A DNA stretch of 17,371 nt from Pararhodobacter sp. (GTDB taxonomy: Bacteria > Pseudomonadota > Alphaproteobacteria > Rhodobacterales > Rhodobacteraceae): NCBI RefSeq assembly GCF_034676545.1, contig NZ_JAUCBZ010000006.1, positions 1 through 17,371 of the forward strand, in the 5' to 3' direction. The position numbers and the translations under genes were made by a program. Positions 15,164-17,371 of the stretch are shown piece after piece (positions within the stretch are counted from its first letter, which is position 1; each line of letters opens with the position of its first letter). The notes beneath the pieces are model-generated. The model did no database searches. It worked only from the letters and a program-made list of their open reading frames with translations, and had not been told where the DNA came from.

Positions 15164-16576
15164 TCAATCAATGATGTAGCCGAGGTGGCCAAAGAAATTG
15201 GCGGGATCGACCTTGTGCTTGGGATCGCCAATCACGCGGTTGACCTGACCAAAAAGGATCGCACGCGGATCAGGTGCATCGGCAAAGCCGGCGTCCGGAC
15301 GCACCACCTGACGGGCTTCCATCGGGCGGGCGATAATGGGCGTCACGGTAATGACGAGTTCAGTTTCCTGGCGCTGGTAGTCGCGCGAGCGGAACAAGGT
15401 GCCCAGCACCGGAATATCCATCGCGCCGGGAATGCCAGTGATGGCCTGCCGGCTGCCTTCCTGGATGAGGCCCGCCGTCATGAGCGTGCCGCCTGAAGGC
15501 AGTTCCACGGTGGTCTGCTGCTTGCGGACCTTGAAACCGGGGATGGTGATTTGACCGGAACCGGTGCCGTATGTGAGCTGGTTCTGGTTGTCGATCTCGG
15601 ATATTTCCGTGTTGACGCGCATACTGATGCGGCCACCGGACAGAACCACCGGGGTAAAGCCTAGCGAGACACCGAACTTCTTGAACTCAATCGAGGGCTG
15701 GCAGGTATTGGTGGATGAGCAGGTCAGGCCGGTTGGAACAGGAACCTCGCCGCCAGCGGTGAAATTGGCTGTTTCCCCGGAAATGGCGGTCAGGGTCGGT
15801 TCAGCCAGAACCCGTGCCACACCGATCTGCGCCATGGCCTGAATGGTTGCCGTGCCGTTTGACCCGGAGATATTGCCAACGGTGTCACTGATAGCCTTGC
15901 CGGCAACGCCCCACGGGTTGCTCATCACACCGCCAAGAACGATGTCTCCGACCTGCCACTCACCAGCAGCGTTGACGCCAAACTGTTTGAGGACATTGCG
16001 CTGAACCTCGGCGACAGTGACGCGCAGCATCACCTGTTCCTGCGCCTGGAGGGTCAGGGCATTGACCACTTTGTCGGGGGAGCCGACGAAGCCGCCGGCG
16101 ATGTCCACGGCGCGCGCCGCATCGGCGGCCGACTGGACGGACCCGGACAGGATGACGGTATCGCCTGCGGCTCGGGCACTGATGCGGGTATTGGGGAGGG
16201 CCGCTCTCAGGGTATCTGACAGGCGGGCCGTATCACGGGCCACCCGAACCTCGATCACTGCGATCTGCCGGCCATCGGCGGCATTGACGATGACGGTGGT
16301 TGATCCATCCTCCAGGCCGGAGATGACAAGACGCCGTGAGGTTGGCGTTGCAACCGTTGCGATCTTGGTGTCGGCCACATAGGCGTCTCGCGCCGGCTCG
16401 GACAGTTCCACGACTTTGGAGCGCCCAACGCCGATTTCAACGGCGCGGCGCTCGGGCTGGTCATAATAGGTGTTCTGCTCGAATGGGGGCGGTTCGGCCC
16501 GTCCATTCATCGCCATGGGCACTGTGCAGATCACGGCCAGTGCGGTTGAGCCCAGAAAGCGGGTGATACGCCCCAT
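15164..16576 (-). CDS. cpaC: CpaC/RcpA, Tad pilus outer-membrane secretin
   Basis: A 470-residue secretin that forms the outer-membrane channel for the Flp pilus. A signal peptide (1-27, cleavage near NGRA) is followed by the pilus secretin N-domain (about 44-112, RAVEIGVGRSKVVEL to IAVIEVRV), a BON-like domain (about 115-175, LPNTRISARAAGDTVILSGS), and the secretin domain (about 245-415) with VARVLAEPTLTAISGETANF, TAGGEVPVPTG, FKKFGVSLGFTPVVL and the end VLGTLFRSRDYQRQETELVI. A CSSTNTC motif at residues 286-292 follows the GGEVPVP element and may close a disulfide loop near the gate. ATG 16576 follows AGGAGA by five bases. The start is 12 bases after the cpaB stop. Confidence 0.96.
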   Translation of the reverse strand: MGRITRFLGSTALAVICTVPMAMNGRAEPPPFEQNTYYDQPERRAVEIGVGRSKVVELSEPARDAYVADTKIATVATPTSRRLVISGLEDGSTTVIVNAADGRQIAVIEVRVARDTARLSDTLRAALPNTRISARAAGDTVILSGSVQSAADAARAVDIAGGFVGSPDKVVNALTLQAQEQVMLRVTVAEVQRNVLKQFGVNAAGEWQVGDIVLGGVMSNPWGVAGKAISDTVGNISGSNGTATIQAMAQIGVARVLAEPTLTAISGETANFTAGGEVPVPTGLTCSSTNTCQPSIEFKKFGVSLGFTPVVLSGGRISMRVNTEISEIDNQNQLTYGTGSGQITIPGFKVRKQQTTVELPSGGTLMTAGLIQEGSRQAITGIPGAMDIPVLGTLFRSRDYQRQETELVITVTPIIARPMEARQVVRPDAGFADAPDPRAILFGQVNRVIGDPKHKVDPANFFGHLGYIID

Positions 16577-16588
16577 AATCGTCTCCTG

Positions 16589-17368
16589 TCAGCGTGCCAC
16601 GCCGCTGCGCACGAAATGGAAAACGCCCTGATCCGGCTCTACGCTGGATGGGTCTGCCGATGAGCGCAGGGCTAATGAAAGGTCTGTTCCGATCGTCTTG
16701 ACCGCCTGCGCGAGGATCTCGGCTTGTGCCGGCGTCACATCCAGGGTCGCGGTATCCGCCTGGGCAATGCGCTGCCCGTCATCCTGGCCACCGGCGACAG
16801 TGCCGCCGATAGCGAGCACGCGAATGTTGCGCATGAGGATGCGGGCATTTGCCCCCTGCCCTGTTGCACCTCGTGGCGCGGCGATGATGACATCAACCCG
16901 ATCAAGGGGCCTGATGAAACCACCAGCAGAGCGCGCGCCAGTCACTTCAAGGGGGATGGAGACAGCGCGTCGGCCTGCCGGGAGCGCAGATGCAAGAAAA
17001 GCGGCCTTGGTGCCATTAAGGCGCATGGCGGTGACAGCATCACCTCGCGCCATCGGACTGCCGACAATCGCACCGACATAATTGGTCCGGTTTTCATCGG
17101 TTCTGATGAAAGCCCCCTCCGGCACGAAGTCTTGAGGCCATGCCGTCCAGGTCACATCGCCTTCGCTCAGGGTTTCCCCGGTCTCGATGAGACGGGCGGC
17201 AACCAGGATTTCGCGCGAGGCGGGAGGAGCTATCGTAAGCACCTCCCCAACGGGGCCTTGAAGTGGTGCAGATGGAGCGGGCGCATCACCGGATGGAATA
17301 AGGAAAAAAGCCAGGGCACCGCTTGTGACGGCCACACTTGCGAGAAGCATTCTTTTGGAGATTTGCAT
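16589..17368 (-). CDS. cpaB: CpaB/RcpC, Flp pilus assembly protein
   Basis: A complete 259-residue protein with an N-terminal membrane anchor or signal (MLLASVAVTSGALAFFLIP, residues 7-25). A SAF domain follows (about 52-115: REILVAARLIETGETLSEGD, WPQDFVPEGAF, VGSPMARGDAVT), then the RcpC/CpaB domain with AFLASALPAGRRAVSIPL, GGFIRPLDRVDVIIAAP and a C-terminal LDVTPAQAEILAQAVKTIG stretch. CpaB is periplasmic and is thought to gate or bind peptidoglycan near the secretin. The ATG at 17368 is at the window edge, so the ribosome site and the upstream operon genes, expected to include the Flp pilin and prepilin peptidase, lie outside. Confidence 0.94.
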   Translation of the reverse strand: MQISKRMLLASVAVTSGALAFFLIPSGDAPAPSAPLQGPVGEVLTIAPPASREILVAARLIETGETLSEGDVTWTAWPQDFVPEGAFIRTDENRTNYVGAIVGSPMARGDAVTAMRLNGTKAAFLASALPAGRRAVSIPLEVTGARSAGGFIRPLDRVDVIIAAPRGATGQGANARILMRNIRVLAIGGTVAGGQDDGQRIAQADTATLDVTPAQAEILAQAVKTIGTDLSLALRSSADPSSVEPDQGVFHFVRSGVAR

Positions 17369-17371
17369 GGT

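Noticed and set aside
1..17371. tRNA, rRNA, CRISPR arrays, insertion sequences, oriT or replication origin
   Set aside because: By eye I found no cloverleaf genes, spaced direct repeats, transposase motifs, iterons or nic-type sites; small or unusual sites could be missed without a search.

Overview
The window reads as part of a conjugative element, either a plasmid or an integrated element (ICE), from a GC-rich, probably alphaproteobacterial host. The host call rests on the cpa-type Tad gene order, an RHH_4-like ribbon-helix-helix protein and high-GC codon use. The mobile-element call rests on a VirB-type mating channel next to a topoisomerase III. No relaxase, coupling protein, oriT or replication gene is visible, so plasmid versus ICE cannot be decided.

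The left half is a tight rightward operon. It holds virB8 (5' end outside the window), virB9, virB10, virB11, a topoisomerase III, a small ribbon-helix-helix protein and a TadD-like TPR lipoprotein. Two unrecognised genes in a less GC-rich style follow. Several junctions are ATGA overlaps or gaps of about 10 bases. Together virB8-virB11 encode the inner-membrane, periplasmic and outer-membrane core and one ATPase of a type IV secretion system.

The right half is a leftward Tad/Flp pilus operon: cpaB, cpaC (secretin), cpaD, cpaE (TadZ), cpaF (TadA ATPase), tadB, tadC and a large TadG-like gene. The Flp pilin and prepilin peptidase are not in the window and may lie beyond the right edge. The two operons converge on a bidirectional terminator at 7831-7875. 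The only TadD-like gene is on the other strand, inside the T4SS transcription unit, which ties the two machines together.

The most unusual gene is the last one of the Tad operon (9924 down to 7918). A TadG-type membrane anchor is followed by three tandem Cys/Trp modules of about 65 residues and a long glycine-rich domain. This looks like a pilus-associated adhesin. Its coding sense alternates between two reading frames at four places. A further one-base frame break lies in cpaE at a run of eight A, which is also a perfect A_AAA_AAA slippery heptamer. These breaks may be assembly or sequencing errors, decay, phase variation or recoding; the sequence alone cannot decide. No stretch longer than 300 bases lacks a gene.
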